Below, piece after piece: positions 8,998 to 17,244 of a DNA stretch of 64,000 nucleotides. How positions within the stretch are numbered: the first letter of the stretch is position 1; every line of letters starts with the position of its first letter. The notes beneath the pieces were generated by a model that was given only the letters and a program-made list of their open reading frames with translations, did no database searches and was not told where the DNA came from. Where the stretch lies: the NCBI RefSeq assembly GCF_040786275.1, contig NZ_JBFMVT010000002.1, forward strand, positions 1,240,001 to 1,304,000. Direction: 5' to 3'. This stretch comes from Buttiauxella gaviniae (GTDB taxonomy: Bacteria > Pseudomonadota > Gammaproteobacteria > Enterobacterales > Enterobacteriaceae). Made by a program: the position numbers and the translations under genes.

Positions 8998-11460
8998 TTA
9001 AACTCCTAACTTCCATGACAAAGTGCGCAATAAGTCGGCGAAAACACCGGCAGCGGTGACATCATTCCCGGCTCCGTAGCCACGAAGAACGAGCGGCAAC
9101 GGCTGGTAGTAGCGGCTGTAGAAAGCCAGGGCGTTTTCGCCGTTTTTAACTTTATACAGCGGGTCATTGCCATCTACCGCATCAATTTTCACTTTACAGC
9201 TACCGTCGGCTTCAATCACACCAACATAACGCAGCACTTTTCCTTCGTCGCGGGCTTTCGCCACACGCGCTGAAAACTCGTCATCCAACTGCGGTAAGCG
9301 TGCCATGAATGAGTCAACATCACCCGTAGAATCAAAAGACTTGGGTAATACGGGTTCGATGACAATATCGGAAAGCTCAAAGTTACTTCCGGTTTCACGG
9401 GCCAGAATCAGCAGCTTACGCGCCACATCCTGACCGGAAAGATCGTCACGCGGATCGGGCTCGGTGTAACCCATTTCGCGAGCCACTTTGGTCGCTTCAG
9501 ACAGGCTCATGCCTTCATCAAGTTTGCCAAAGATAAACGACAGGGAACCGGAAAGAATCCCGGAAAAACGCTGTAATTCGTCACCTGCGTTTAGCAAGTT
9601 TTGCAGATTTTCAATAACCGGCAGACCCGCGCCAACGTTGGTGTCATAGAGGAATTTACGGCGCGATTTTGCCGCAGCGTTGCGCATCTGGTGGTAGTAA
9701 TTCATTGTGGAGGTATTCGCCTTTTTGTTTGGCGTCACCACGTGGAAACCTTCGCCGAGGAAATCAGCGTATTGATCGGCAACGGCCTGGCTGGAAGTAC
9801 AGTCGACAATGACCGGGTTTAGCAGATGATACTCTTTCACCAGACGAATCAGGCGCCCAAGGTTAAACGGCTCTTTCGCCTGCGAGAGCTCTTCCTGCCA
9901 GTTATCCAGATTCAGGCCGTGAATATTTGTTAAGAGCGCTTTTGAATTCGCAATACCGCACACGCGTAAATCAATATGCTTTTGCTTCAACCATACCTGC
10001 TGACGTTTTACCTGTTCCATCAGCGCGGCACCTACGCCACCGACGCCAATCAGGAACACTTCGATAACCTGATCGGTGTTAAAGAGCATCTGATGCGTTA
10101 CACGCACACCCGTCGTCGCATCGTCATTACTGACCACGACAGAAATGGAACGCTCGGAAGACCCCTGGGCAATAGCTACGATATTGATGTTAGCGCGAGC
10201 AAGGGCGGCAAAGAATTTGGCAGAAATGCCACGCAGGGTACGCATACCGTCGCCGACCACAGAAATGATCGCCAGATGCTCCATAATATCCAGTGGCTCC
10301 AGCAGGCCCTCTTTCAGCTCGAGATAGAACTCATCCCCCATTGCGCGGCGGGCACGAGCGCAATCCGCCTGTGGCACACAGAAACTGATGCTGTATTCCG
10401 AAGAGGACTGAGTAATCAGCACTACGGAGATTCCGGCGCGGGACATCGCTGCAAATACGCGCGCTGCCATGCCAACCATCCCTTTCATGCCTGGGCCTGA
10501 GACGTTAAACATCGCCATATTGTTCAGGTTGGTGATGCCTTTAACGGCCAAACCGTCTTCATCGCTCTCCCCGCCAATCAAGGTGCCAGGCGCTTGCGGG
10601 TTGCCGGTATTTTTAATCAGACAAGGGATTTGGAACTGAGCGATGGGAGTAATAGTACGAGGGTGAAGAACTTTAGCGCCGAAGTAAGAAAGCTCCATGG
10701 CTTCCTGATACGACATCGATTTCAGCAACCTGGCATCGGGAACCTGGCGCGGGTCGCAGGTATAAACCCCGTCGACATCAGTCCAGATCTCACAACAATC
10801 TGCCCGTAAACAGGCAGCTAACACGGCAGCAGAATAGTCAGAGCCGTTACGCCCTAACACCACTAATTCGCCCTTCTCGTTTCCGGCAGTGAAACCGGCC
10901 ATGAGAATCATATGATCTGCCGGAATGCGGCTTGCAGCGATGCGACGAGTGGACTCAGTAATATCTACGGTGGACTCAAGGTAATGCCCAACGGCGAGAA
11001 GTTTTTCTACCGGATTGATAACCGTCACGTTGTGCCCACGCGCTTTGAGCAACTCAGACATGATGGCGATAGAGAGTTTTTCGCCACGGCAGATAATTGC
11101 CGCGTTAATGCTATCCGGGCATTGTCCCAGCAGGCTAATGCCATGCAGGACATGTTTTAGCTGAGCAAATTCTTGCTCAACAAAGGTTTTAAGTTGTGCG
11201 AGTGGGAAACCGGGTTGAGCCTCAGCCAGGCCATTAAGCAGTTCGTTAAAAATACGTTCTGCATCGCTGATATTCGGTGCTGCATCCTGGCCGCCAATAG
11301 TTTTTTCAATCATGGCAACGAGGTGATTGGTAATTTTGGCCGGGGCAGATAACACGGTCGCAACCTGCCCCTGTTTGGCATTGCTTTCCAGGATATCGGC
11401 TACACGAAGAAAACGCTCCGCATTCGCCACTGAAGTTCCACCGAATTTCAACACTCGCAT
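8998..11460 (-). CDS. thrA: Bifunctional aspartokinase I / homoserine dehydrogenase I
   Basis: Fused enzyme for the first and third steps from aspartate to threonine, 820 residues as in E. coli. Order: amino-acid kinase domain (starts [17 protein letters not shown]; about 1-290), two ACT-type regulatory segments (about 315-450, with [13 protein letters not shown] and [11 protein letters not shown]), then NAD(P)-binding homoserine dehydrogenase (starts [16 protein letters not shown], about 466) with the [17 protein letters not shown] motif. Threonine feedback on ThrA is known for the family. First structural gene after thrL. Confidence 0.98.
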   Translation of the reverse strand: MRVLKFGGTSVANAERFLRVADILESNAKQGQVATVLSAPAKITNHLVAMIEKTIGGQDAAPNISDAERIFNELLNGLAEAQPGFPLAQLKTFVEQEFAQLKHVLHGISLLGQCPDSINAAIICRGEKLSIAIMSELLKARGHNVTVINPVEKLLAVGHYLESTVDITESTRRIAASRIPADHMILMAGFTAGNEKGELVVLGRNGSDYSAAVLAACLRADCCEIWTDVDGVYTCDPRQVPDARLLKSMSYQEAMELSYFGAKVLHPRTITPIAQFQIPCLIKNTGNPQAPGTLIGGESDEDGLAVKGITNLNNMAMFNVSGPGMKGMVGMAARVFAAMSRAGISVVLITQSSSEYSISFCVPQADCARARRAMGDEFYLELKEGLLEPLDIMEHLAIISVVGDGMRTLRGISAKFFAALARANINIVAIAQGSSERSISVVVSNDDATTGVRVTHQMLFNTDQVIEVFLIGVGGVGAALMEQVKRQQVWLKQKHIDLRVCGIANSKALLTNIHGLNLDNWQEELSQAKEPFNLGRLIRLVKEYHLLNPVIVDCTSSQAVADQYADFLGEGFHVVTPNKKANTSTMNYYHQMRNAAAKSRRKFLYDTNVGAGLPVIENLQNLLNAGDELQRFSGILSGSLSFIFGKLDEGMSLSEATKVAREMGYTEPDPRDDLSGQDVARKLLILARETGSNFELSDIVIEPVLPKSFDSTGDVDSFMARLPQLDDEFSARVAKARDEGKVLRYVGVIEADGSCKVKIDAVDGNDPLYKVKNGENALAFYSRYYQPLPLVLRGYGAGNDVTAAGVFADLLRTLSWKLGV

Positions 11461-11487
11461 TTATTATTACCCTTGAGTTTTTAGTCC

Positions 11488-11526
11488 AAAAAAAAGCCCG
11501 CACTGTTTAGGTGCGGGCTTTTTTCG
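11488..11526 (-). terminator. thr attenuator terminator
   Basis: Stem AGCCCGCAC / GTGCGGGCT with a 7-base loop, followed on the minus strand by eight T. It lies between the thrL stop and the thrA ATG. The 5' arm GCCCGCACC can alternatively pair with the GGTGCGGGC that ends thrL, the usual attenuation switch. Confidence 0.93.
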
Positions 11527-11541
11527 TTTTTCCTGTATGCG

Positions 11542-11610
11542 TCAGCCCGCACCGTTACCTGTGGTAATGGTGGTTGTAATAATTGTGGTCATTGGGCTGA
11601 TACGAATCAT
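11542..11610 (-). CDS. thrL: thr operon leader peptide ThrL
   Basis: Twenty-two-codon reading frame MIRISPMTTIITTTITTGNG + AG. Codons 8-17 hold seven Thr and three Ile codons in a row, the charging sensor for Thr- and Ile-tRNA; stalling here prevents terminator formation. It ends in the conserved GNGAG whose codons form the pairing strand of the attenuator. Slightly longer at the N-terminus than E. coli ThrL (21 residues), and the Thr/Ile run is a little shorter. Confidence 0.95.
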   Translation of the reverse strand: MIRISPMTTIITTTITTGNGAG

Positions 11611-11668
11611 GGATGTTGTGTGCTCGTAATATGATTTACCTATATTGACTAAAGTATCCGGCAGACTA

Positions 11669-11674
11669 AGTCAA
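11669..11674 (-). promoter_or_regulatory. thr operon promoter, -35 element
   Basis: TTGACT on the minus strand 59 bp before thrL, in the same context as the E. coli thr promoter (the downstream AATATAGG block is also kept). The -10 hexamer is not assigned with confidence. Confidence 0.55.
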
Positions 11675-11794
11675 TTTATTTTTGATTTCGTCCCTATGTA
11701 GGGGAAGGCGGCTGAACGCTGATAAATCATTAAAAACACCGTTTATAACGCTGAAAAAATGGGGAAGTACTGCCCAATTTTCGCTGCCGTTAAA

Positions 11795-12496
11795 TCAATT
11801 ATCAGCATTTTCCGCTGGCAGTTTTTTTTCAATATCATGAAGCAAACGGTGCAGCATTGCCGTGTCACGTTGCGCTAGCAACCCTAAGCGCTGCTGCAAC
11901 CAGTCGACCATTTTTTGGTCATCGCTGGCATCTACGCGCTCGAGCAATGCCGTGATCCTGGAACGCAGCGCACTCAATTGTTGAGCATCTACCGCATCAT
12001 GTTCTGGCGCAGCAAGTTGCATCAGCGCTGACAGTTGATAGCAATAAACCATCACCGCCTGGCCAAGATTAAGTGATGGATAATCCGCAACCATCGGCAC
12101 ACCGGTTAACACATCCGCCAGTTCGAGTTCTTCGTTGGTTAGCCCGGAATCTTCGCGGCCAAAAACCAACGCTGCGGTGTTTACCCAGGTACGCTTTTCT
12201 TCCAACAGCGGAATCAGTTGCTGCGGGGTCGCGTAGTAGTGGAATTTAGCGCGGCTACGAGCGGTCGTTGCAATGGTGAAATCCACGTCATGCAAGGCTT
12301 CTGCAAGCGTATTGAAATGTTTTGCGTTATCAAGCACATCACCTGAGCCATGGGCCACCCATCGGGCCTCCGGTTGGCGATCAGCTTCGCTGTCAACAAT
12401 ACGTAATTCTGCAAATCCCATGGTTTTCATGGCGCGGGCTGCGGCCCCCACATTTTCAGCTCTGGCGGGAGCGACCAAAATAATTAAAAAACGCAT
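11795..12496 (-). CDS. yjtD: SPOUT tRNA/rRNA methyltransferase, YjtD/LasT (TrmJ-like)
   Basis: SpoU-type 2'-O-methyltransferase paralogous to TrmJ. Seen: ILVAPARAENVGAAARAMKTMG at the N-terminus (RNA/SAM fold motif I), LVFGREDSGLTNEEL (motif II) and ADYPSLNLGQAVMVYCYQL (knot motif III), about 233 residues. The exact RNA target is not established. The start at 12496 (MRFLIILV) matches the E. coli N-terminus and has GAGAG upstream; a 12-residue upstream extension is rejected. Lies between thrL and arcA, as at the E. coli map origin. Confidence 0.92.
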   Translation of the reverse strand: MRFLIILVAPARAENVGAAARAMKTMGFAELRIVDSEADRQPEARWVAHGSGDVLDNAKHFNTLAEALHDVDFTIATTARSRAKFHYYATPQQLIPLLEEKRTWVNTAALVFGREDSGLTNEELELADVLTGVPMVADYPSLNLGQAVMVYCYQLSALMQLAAPEHDAVDAQQLSALRSRITALLERVDASDDQKMVDWLQQRLGLLAQRDTAMLHRLLHDIEKKLPAENADN

Positions 12497-12842
12497 TAAA
12501 ACTCTCTTAAAAAAGTGTCCGATATTGGACATTCACAAGATCCAAATGATAATACGCATCAAAAATTTACATTAAGATAACATTCATCTATAAAATGTAG
12601 ATAATGCGAATCATAAGCACCTTAAATACATATTGGTGGTTTGACCAGCGAACAAAGAAGCATTAACCAGACCTATCAGTTTGTTTTATATGGTAAAAAA
12701 CCCATTCAAGCGCTATTAGCCATCAGATTTACGTTCTTTACTAATCAATTCATGTAACTATATTGATTATTAAAAAATTGTGACGGACGATGTCAAAACG
12801 CTACGATGATTTCATCAAACTGTTAACGTGCTACAATTGAAT

Positions 12843-12856
12843 TTGATATATGTCAA
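12843..12856. promoter_or_regulatory. FNR-type site upstream of arcA
   Basis: TTGATATATGTCAA differs at one position from the FNR consensus TTGATNNNNATCAA. FNR activation of arcA under anaerobiosis is established in E. coli. The site is about 400 bp before arcA because an ERIC element has lengthened the leader. Confidence 0.7.
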
Positions 12857-12871
12857 CGAAGCGTAGTTTTA

Positions 12872-13039
12872 TCAGATGTCTAAAGCGGTCCTGCCTGTTA
12901 TGTTGCTGTTAAAATGGTTAGGATAACAACCGTTTTTGACACCGTCGGGTCCAGAGGGAAAAGTGCCCACGACCAAGCTAATGATGTTGTTGACGTTGAT
13001 GGAAAGTGCATCAAGAACGCAATTACGTACTTTAGTCAT
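12872..13039 (-). pseudogene. yjjY: YjjY-like frame, C-terminus frameshifted
   Basis: A 55-codon frame on the minus strand beginning MTKVRNCVLDALSINVNN and continuing IISLVVGTFP. As I recall E. coli YjjY (46 residues), this start is the same, but after GTFP an extra base shifts the frame, so the remainder differs while the DNA stays alike. This suggests the DNA is kept for arcA leader or promoter function rather than for a protein. No convincing ribosome-binding site was seen. It may never have been a real gene. Confidence 0.4.
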
Positions 13040-13061
13040 GTTACGCCAGGCATGTTAATTT

Positions 13062-13186
13062 TTACCGTTTATATTTCGAGTTACAGGTAGGCGGCCAGGG
13101 AGTGAATCCTCAGGAGCTTACTTAAGTAAGTGACTGAGGTGAGTGAGTGCAGCCAACACCCCTGTAGCTTGAAAGATGAATGATAT
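13062..13186. repeat. ERIC element in the arcA leader
   Basis: About 125 bp, full-length for an ERIC (enterobacterial repetitive intergenic consensus; usual 127 bp). The core AGGAGCTTACTTAAGTAAGT with flanking GTGAATCCTC and GACTGAGGTGAG is diagnostic, as are TTTCGAGTTACAGG on the left and GTAGCTTGAAAGATGAATGA on the right. It ends 72 bp before the arcA start, so it is probably within the transcribed leader. Confidence 0.9.
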
Positions 13187-13258
13187 GGCATGTATTAGGC
13201 AGGTCAGGGACTTTTGTACTTCCTGTTTTGATTTAGTTGGCAATTTTAGGTAGCAAAC

Positions 13259-13975
13259 ATGCAGACCCCGCACATTCTTATCGTCGAAGACGAATTAGTA
13301 ACACGCAACACGTTAAAGAGCATTTTTGAAGCCGAAGGCTATGATGTTTCTGAAGCGACTGATGGCGCTGAAATGCATCAAATCCTTTCCGATAATGACA
13401 TCAATCTGGTCATTATGGATATCAATCTGCCAGGGAAAAATGGCCTGTTGCTGGCGCGTGAATTGCGTGAGCAAGCCAATGTGGCGTTGATGTTCCTGAC
13501 CGGGCGCGATAACGAAGTGGATAAAATCCTTGGCCTTGAAATCGGCGCAGATGATTACATCACTAAGCCATTCAATCCACGTGAATTAACCATCCGTGCG
13601 CGTAACCTGTTGTCGCGTACTATGAACCTGGGTGCAATCAGCGAAGAACGTCGTTCCGTTGAAAGCTACAAGTTCAATGGCTGGGAACTGGATATCAATA
13701 GCCGTTCATTGGTCAGCCCAAATGGTGAACAGTACAAGCTGCCGCGTAGCGAATTCCGTGCCATGCTGCACTTCTGCGAAAATCCTGGGAAAATTCAGTC
13801 TCGTGCTGAATTGCTGAAGAAAATGACAGGCCGTGAGCTGAAGCCACACGACCGTACCGTTGACGTTACGATTCGTCGTATCCGTAAACACTTCGAGTCA
13901 ACCCCAGACACACCTGAAATCATCGCTACGATCCACGGCGAAGGTTATCGCTTCTGTGGCGATTTACAGGAATAA
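13259..13975 (+). CDS. arcA: Two-component response regulator ArcA
   Basis: OmpR/PhoB-type regulator of aerobic respiration, phosphorylated by ArcB under low oxygen. 238 residues, same as E. coli. Receiver domain (1-120): acidic pocket EDE (10-12), phospho-acceptor D54 in VIMDINLPG, conserved T and K ([17 protein letters not shown]). Winged-helix domain (about 135-235) with [12 protein letters not shown] recognition helix. A long leader with an FNR-like site and an ERIC element precedes it; a strong terminator follows. Confidence 0.99.
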   Translation: MQTPHILIVEDELVTRNTLKSIFEAEGYDVSEATDGAEMHQILSDNDINLVIMDINLPGKNGLLLARELREQANVALMFLTGRDNEVDKILGLEIGADDYITKPFNPRELTIRARNLLSRTMNLGAISEERRSVESYKFNGWELDINSRSLVSPNGEQYKLPRSEFRAMLHFCENPGKIQSRAELLKKMTGRELKPHDRTVDVTIRRIRKHFESTPDTPEIIATIHGEGYRFCGDLQE

Positions 13976-13997
13976 CCTGTAATCAAATATGATTGTG

Positions 13998-14032
13998 AAA
14001 GGGCGGATTTTTAATCCGCCCTTTTCTTTTTT
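13998..14032 (+). terminator. arcA terminator
   Basis: Hairpin AAAGGGCGGAT / ATCCGCCCTTT followed by a T-rich tract. The flanking A and T runs make it usable from both sides, so it probably also ends creA transcription. Confidence 0.92.
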
Positions 14033-14058
14033 CGTACTTTTGTCTTTTCTAGAATCGT

Positions 14059-14529
14059 TTACTTCCAGGGCATAATGGGTACGGCACTCAGCGCGTTTTT
14101 AGGCGAACCTTCAACCACTTTGTCCGAGTACGCAAGATAAGCCAGCGTGTTGCGTTTTGCATCGTAGAAACGAACCACTTGCAGCTTCTTAAACACTAAC
14201 GAAGTGCGCTTCTGGAATACGACATCCCCCTGCGTTTTACCCGCTTTGATCTTCTCGCTTAACTCAACTGGGCCCACTTGCTGACAAGAAATCGCCGCAT
14301 CAGAGGTATCTTCAGCCAGGCCAAGGCCGCCTTTAATACCACCCGTTTTCGCACGGCTAATATAACAAGTGACGTTTTTTACATCCGGGTCGTCGAACGC
14401 CTCAACAACGATTTTATGGTCAGGGCCAAACACTTTGAAAACCGTGTCTACGGAGCCGATCTCTTCTGCCCGAACACCCAATGAAAGAAACAACAGTGAA
14501 CTCAGCGCAACTAAAACTTTATATTTCAT
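14059..14529 (-). CDS. creA: Periplasmic protein CreA
   Basis: Exported DUF1375-type protein of 156 residues. The signal peptide ends around VRA|EE (residue 21), followed by the conserved [19 protein letters not shown] start of the mature protein; two Cys (in NVTCYIS and AISCQQ) are kept. Its role is unknown although the name comes from the creABCD locus. In E. coli creBCD separates it from arcA; here its stop is only 83 bp from the arcA stop and creB, creC and creD are absent. Confidence 0.95.
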   Translation of the reverse strand: MKYKVLVALSSLLFLSLGVRAEEIGSVDTVFKVFGPDHKIVVEAFDDPDVKNVTCYISRAKTGGIKGGLGLAEDTSDAAISCQQVGPVELSEKIKAGKTQGDVVFQKRTSLVFKKLQVVRFYDAKRNTLAYLAYSDKVVEGSPKNALSAVPIMPWK

Positions 14530-14736
14530 ATTGTTACCAATAGTTAGGATTACCTTTAGGGATTATTAACACTTTGTGCTAAAAAATCGTTAAATATCAC
14601 GTTATTAATAAAATTATCGGCATGAGTAACTGATTTTGGCACGTCTTGTTAAAAAAAACTCTGAATGCGATAACAACAAAAAGTGCTATCATCGCCCACA
14701 TTAACGGCACTCACCGTGTCAGGATGAGGATATTAT

Positions 14737-15606
14737 ATGGATCAGGCTGGGATCATTCGCGATCTATTAACCTGGCTAGAGGGTCATTTGGATCAACCTC
14801 TGTCACTCGATAATGTGGCGGCTAAAGCAGGTTATTCCAAGTGGCACCTACAACGGATGTTCAAAGATGTTACGGGGCATGCCATTGGTGCCTATATTCG
14901 AGCACGTCGTTTATCAAAATCTGCTGTTGCGCTGCGTTTAACCGCCCGTCCTATACTGGATATTGCGTTGCAGTATCGCTTTGATTCCCAACAGACATTT
15001 ACTCGCGCCTTTAAAAAGCAGTTCTCTCAAACCCCTGCGCTGTATCGCCGTTCTCCAGACTGGAGCGCTTTCGGTATGCGTCCGCCGCTGCGTTTAGATG
15101 AATTTACTCTTCCTCAGGCACAATTTATTACGCTACCGGAAATCCATCTGGTCGGTGTGACACAAAGCTATAGCTGTACGCTTGAGCAAATCTCTGATTT
15201 TCGTAATGAAATGCGTATCCAATTCTGGACACAATTCCTCGGAAACTCCCCGACGCTGCCGCGCGTGTTGTACGGGTTGCATGAGCCTCGCCCAAGCATT
15301 GAGAAAGATGACGAGCAGGAAGTTTTTTACACCACCGCGCTTACACCAGAAATGGCGAACGGGTTCCTGCCTGACTCTCACCCGGTCAAGTTGGAAGGGG
15401 GCGATTATGTGCAGTTCGACTATGAAGGGCCAGGCACCGGTTTGCAGGAATTTATCCTGACAATTTACGGCACTTGCATGCCGTCGCTGAACCTGACTCG
15501 CCGTAGAGGGAAGGATATTGAACGCTTCTTCCCGCAAGAAGAAGCGCGTGTTCAGGACCGACCGATGCAGATCCGTTGCGAATATCTCATTCCCGTCCGC
15601 CGTTAA
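14737..15606 (+). CDS. rob: AraC/XylS-family regulator Rob
   Basis: Right-origin-binding transcription factor of the MarA/SoxS/Rob group, controlling efflux and solvent or bile tolerance genes. 289 residues as in E. coli. N-terminal AraC DNA-binding domain (about 1-105) with two helix-turn-helix units (LDNVAAKAGYSKWHLQRMFK and ILDIALQYRFDSQQTFTRAF), then a GyrI-like ligand-binding domain (about 120-289). Its stop overlaps the convergent gpmB stop by 4 bp. Confidence 0.97.
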   Translation: MDQAGIIRDLLTWLEGHLDQPLSLDNVAAKAGYSKWHLQRMFKDVTGHAIGAYIRARRLSKSAVALRLTARPILDIALQYRFDSQQTFTRAFKKQFSQTPALYRRSPDWSAFGMRPPLRLDEFTLPQAQFITLPEIHLVGVTQSYSCTLEQISDFRNEMRIQFWTQFLGNSPTLPRVLYGLHEPRPSIEKDDEQEVFYTTALTPEMANGFLPDSHPVKLEGGDYVQFDYEGPGTGLQEFILTIYGTCMPSLNLTRRRGKDIERFFPQEEARVQDRPMQIRCEYLIPVRR

Positions 15607-16250
15607 CGCTGTAGCTCATCCAATGCAGGGGCATCCAGATGCGAGATATCCCCTGCCATTTCAACCACCCAGCCAGAAGCCAACCACGGGCTTTGCTGGT
15701 GATCAACGCGGGAAATCGAACAGTTTCTTAAACGTAAGCGACGTTCAGCCCAGGCCGGTAACCCCAGAATCGTACTCACCAGGCAGCCTAGCGCCATACC
15801 GTGGCTAACCAGTAACGGGCGACTCCCCGGAGGTAAATCCAGGCAAGCATTGAGCGCTGCGTGCATACGCTCGCTCATTTCGAGCATGCTTTCTCCGTCC
15901 GGAATACGCCCGTCAGCGGTGCCATTCACCAGTTGGCGACGCCAGCCCTCTTCCTCTTCGCTTAGCGTATCCAGATTGCGGCGTTCAAGCACACCCATAT
16001 CCAGCTCACGTAAGCGGGCATCCAGCGTGACATCAACGCCACACGCCTGTGCGATGATCTCTGCGGTGCGGCGAGTACGCCCTAAATCACTGGCAATCAC
16101 ATGTGTAATGCCTAACGTTTTAGCCCGCTCAGCCACCTGCTCGGCCTGACGTTCCCCTTTTTCAGTCAGCGCACTGTCTGACTGGCCCTGAATGCGGCGT
16201 TCTGCATTCCACTGCGTTTCGCCGTGGCGAACAAGGTATACCTGTAACAT
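15603..16250 (-). CDS. gpmB: Histidine phosphatase-family protein GpmB
   Basis: Cofactor-independent-looking phosphatase of the phosphoglycerate mutase superfamily, 215 residues as in E. coli. The catalytic histidine is in [17 protein letters not shown] (H9), with RTAEI and the second histidine in LLVSHGMAL. It is named as a phosphoglycerate mutase but is more likely a phosphatase; the physiological substrate is uncertain. Convergent with rob and divergent from yjjX by about 45 bp. Confidence 0.94.
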   Translation of the reverse strand: MLQVYLVRHGETQWNAERRIQGQSDSALTEKGERQAEQVAERAKTLGITHVIASDLGRTRRTAEIIAQACGVDVTLDARLRELDMGVLERRNLDTLSEEEEGWRRQLVNGTADGRIPDGESMLEMSERMHAALNACLDLPPGSRPLLVSHGMALGCLVSTILGLPAWAERRLRLRNCSISRVDHQQSPWLASGWVVEMAGDISHLDAPALDELQR

Positions 16251-16295
16251 GCGTTTTATCCGTTATACTGCGGCAACAATTTCTTGAGAGTTTCA

Positions 16296-16817
16296 ATGAT
16301 TATGTACCATGTCGTCTGCGCAACAACCAATCCAGCAAAAATTCAGGCAATTTCCCAGGCGTTTGACGACATTTATGGTGTGGGATGCTGCCATATTGAA
16401 CAGGTCTCCGTCGATAGTGGCGTTCCAGAACAGCCATTCGGAAACCATGAAACGCGAACTGGCGCACGATGCCGGATAATGAATGCGCGTCAGGTTCGGC
16501 CGGAAGCCGATTTTTGGGTGGCAGTTGAAGCAGGGATTGATGACGACAGCACATTCAGTTGGGTGGTTATTGAAAACCAAAGCCTGCGCGGCGAAGCCCG
16601 TTCGGCAACGCTCCCACTCCCGGCAATTATTCTTGAAAAAGTGCGTGCCGGCGAAGCGTTAGGGCCGGTGATGTCCGCCTATACCGGTGTCGATAAAATT
16701 GGCCGTAAAGAGGGTGCAATTGGGGTGTTTACCGCCGGAAAGCTAACTCGCAGTAGCGTTTACCATCAGGCGGTTATTCTGGCACTTAGCCCGTTCCATA
16801 ACGAAGTTTATCGTTAA
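16296..16817 (+). CDS. yjjX: Non-canonical purine NTP phosphatase (ITPase/XTPase) YjjX
   Basis: House-cleaning enzyme that hydrolyses ITP and XTP. Core motifs: [14 protein letters not shown] (substrate loop), [19 protein letters not shown] and [16 protein letters not shown]. About 173 residues (E. coli 170). The ATG at 16296 is chosen because GAGAG is 5 bp upstream; the next ATG at 16302 corresponds to the E. coli start and is possible; a TTG at 16284 is unlikely. Stop overlaps trpR stop by 4 bp. Confidence 0.92.
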   Translation: MIMYHVVCATTNPAKIQAISQAFDDIYGVGCCHIEQVSVDSGVPEQPFGNHETRTGARCRIMNARQVRPEADFWVAVEAGIDDDSTFSWVVIENQSLRGEARSATLPLPAIILEKVRAGEALGPVMSAYTGVDKIGRKEGAIGVFTAGKLTRSSVYHQAVILALSPFHNEVYR

Positions 16818-17143
16818 TTTTTGCCGCTCAGCAATTCCTGCTCCAGCCAGGCACGTAACGCAGGCGGAGCAGATTTCAGGCTATTCGAACCACGCGTTAT
16901 CGTGGCTATACCCGCGCCCAATTCATTTTTAAGCTCACGCTGGCTCATCTCACCGCGTAATAACTCTTCAACGATTCTGACCCGAGTCCCCAGGGCTGTG
17001 CGTTCGTCTGGTGTCAGCAACAGCATTAACAGCGGCATATGCAACTGGTTATCGAATGATTGCTGGAGCAACTCCACAAAGCGGAGCCACTCTTGATTGC
17101 TTTGCTCGGCATGCTCTGCCGAATATTGAGAATGCTGAGTCAT
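16814..17143 (-). CDS. trpR: Trp operon repressor TrpR
   Basis: Tryptophan-binding helical dimer that represses trp, aroH, mtr and its own gene. 109 residues (E. coli 108). The helix-turn-helix is visible as [20 protein letters not shown] (about residues 67-86). An operator that matches the trp consensus overlaps its promoter region (17154-17173). In E. coli trpR follows slt; here a mini-ERIC separates the slt stop from this promoter. Confidence 0.96.
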   Translation of the reverse strand: MTQHSQYSAEHAEQSNQEWLRFVELLQQSFDNQLHMPLLMLLLTPDERTALGTRVRIVEELLRGEMSQRELKNELGAGIATITRGSNSLKSAPPALRAWLEQELLSGKN

Positions 17144-17153
17144 GTTATGCCAC

Positions 17154-17173
17154 CATACTATTCAACTAGTACG
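17154..17173 (-). promoter_or_regulatory. TrpR operator (autoregulation)
   Basis: Minus-strand CGTACTAGTTGAATAGTATG has the dyad CTAGT..(N)..TAGTA of TrpR operators and agrees at most positions with the trp operon operator CGAACTAGTTAACTAGTACG. It lies 11 bp before the trpR ATG, fitting TrpR autorepression. Confidence 0.8.
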
Positions 17174-17185
17174 ACAGGATAACAT

Positions 17186-17244
17186 ATACCCAAAATAATT
17201 CGAGTTGTGGCCAACACCGCCACAACTTGAAGAATGCAGGGTAT
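17186..17244. repeat. Miniature ERIC (59 bp, internal deletion)
   Basis: Begins ATACCC and ends GGGTAT, with ATTCGAGTTGTGGCC and CAACTTGAAGAATGCAGGG inside: the two ends of an ERIC joined after loss of the central AGGAGCTTAC..GTAAGT core. Its last base is the last base of the slt stop codon. Confidence 0.75.

Larger units (their letters stand above)
12497..13258. other. Long arcA upstream region
   Basis: About 760 bp without a standard-length gene. It contains an FNR-like box (12843-12856), a yjjY-like antisense frame (12872-13039), and an ERIC element (13062-13186). The first 300 bp are AT-rich with no further feature seen. E. coli also has a long, multi-promoter arcA upstream region. Confidence 0.7.
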
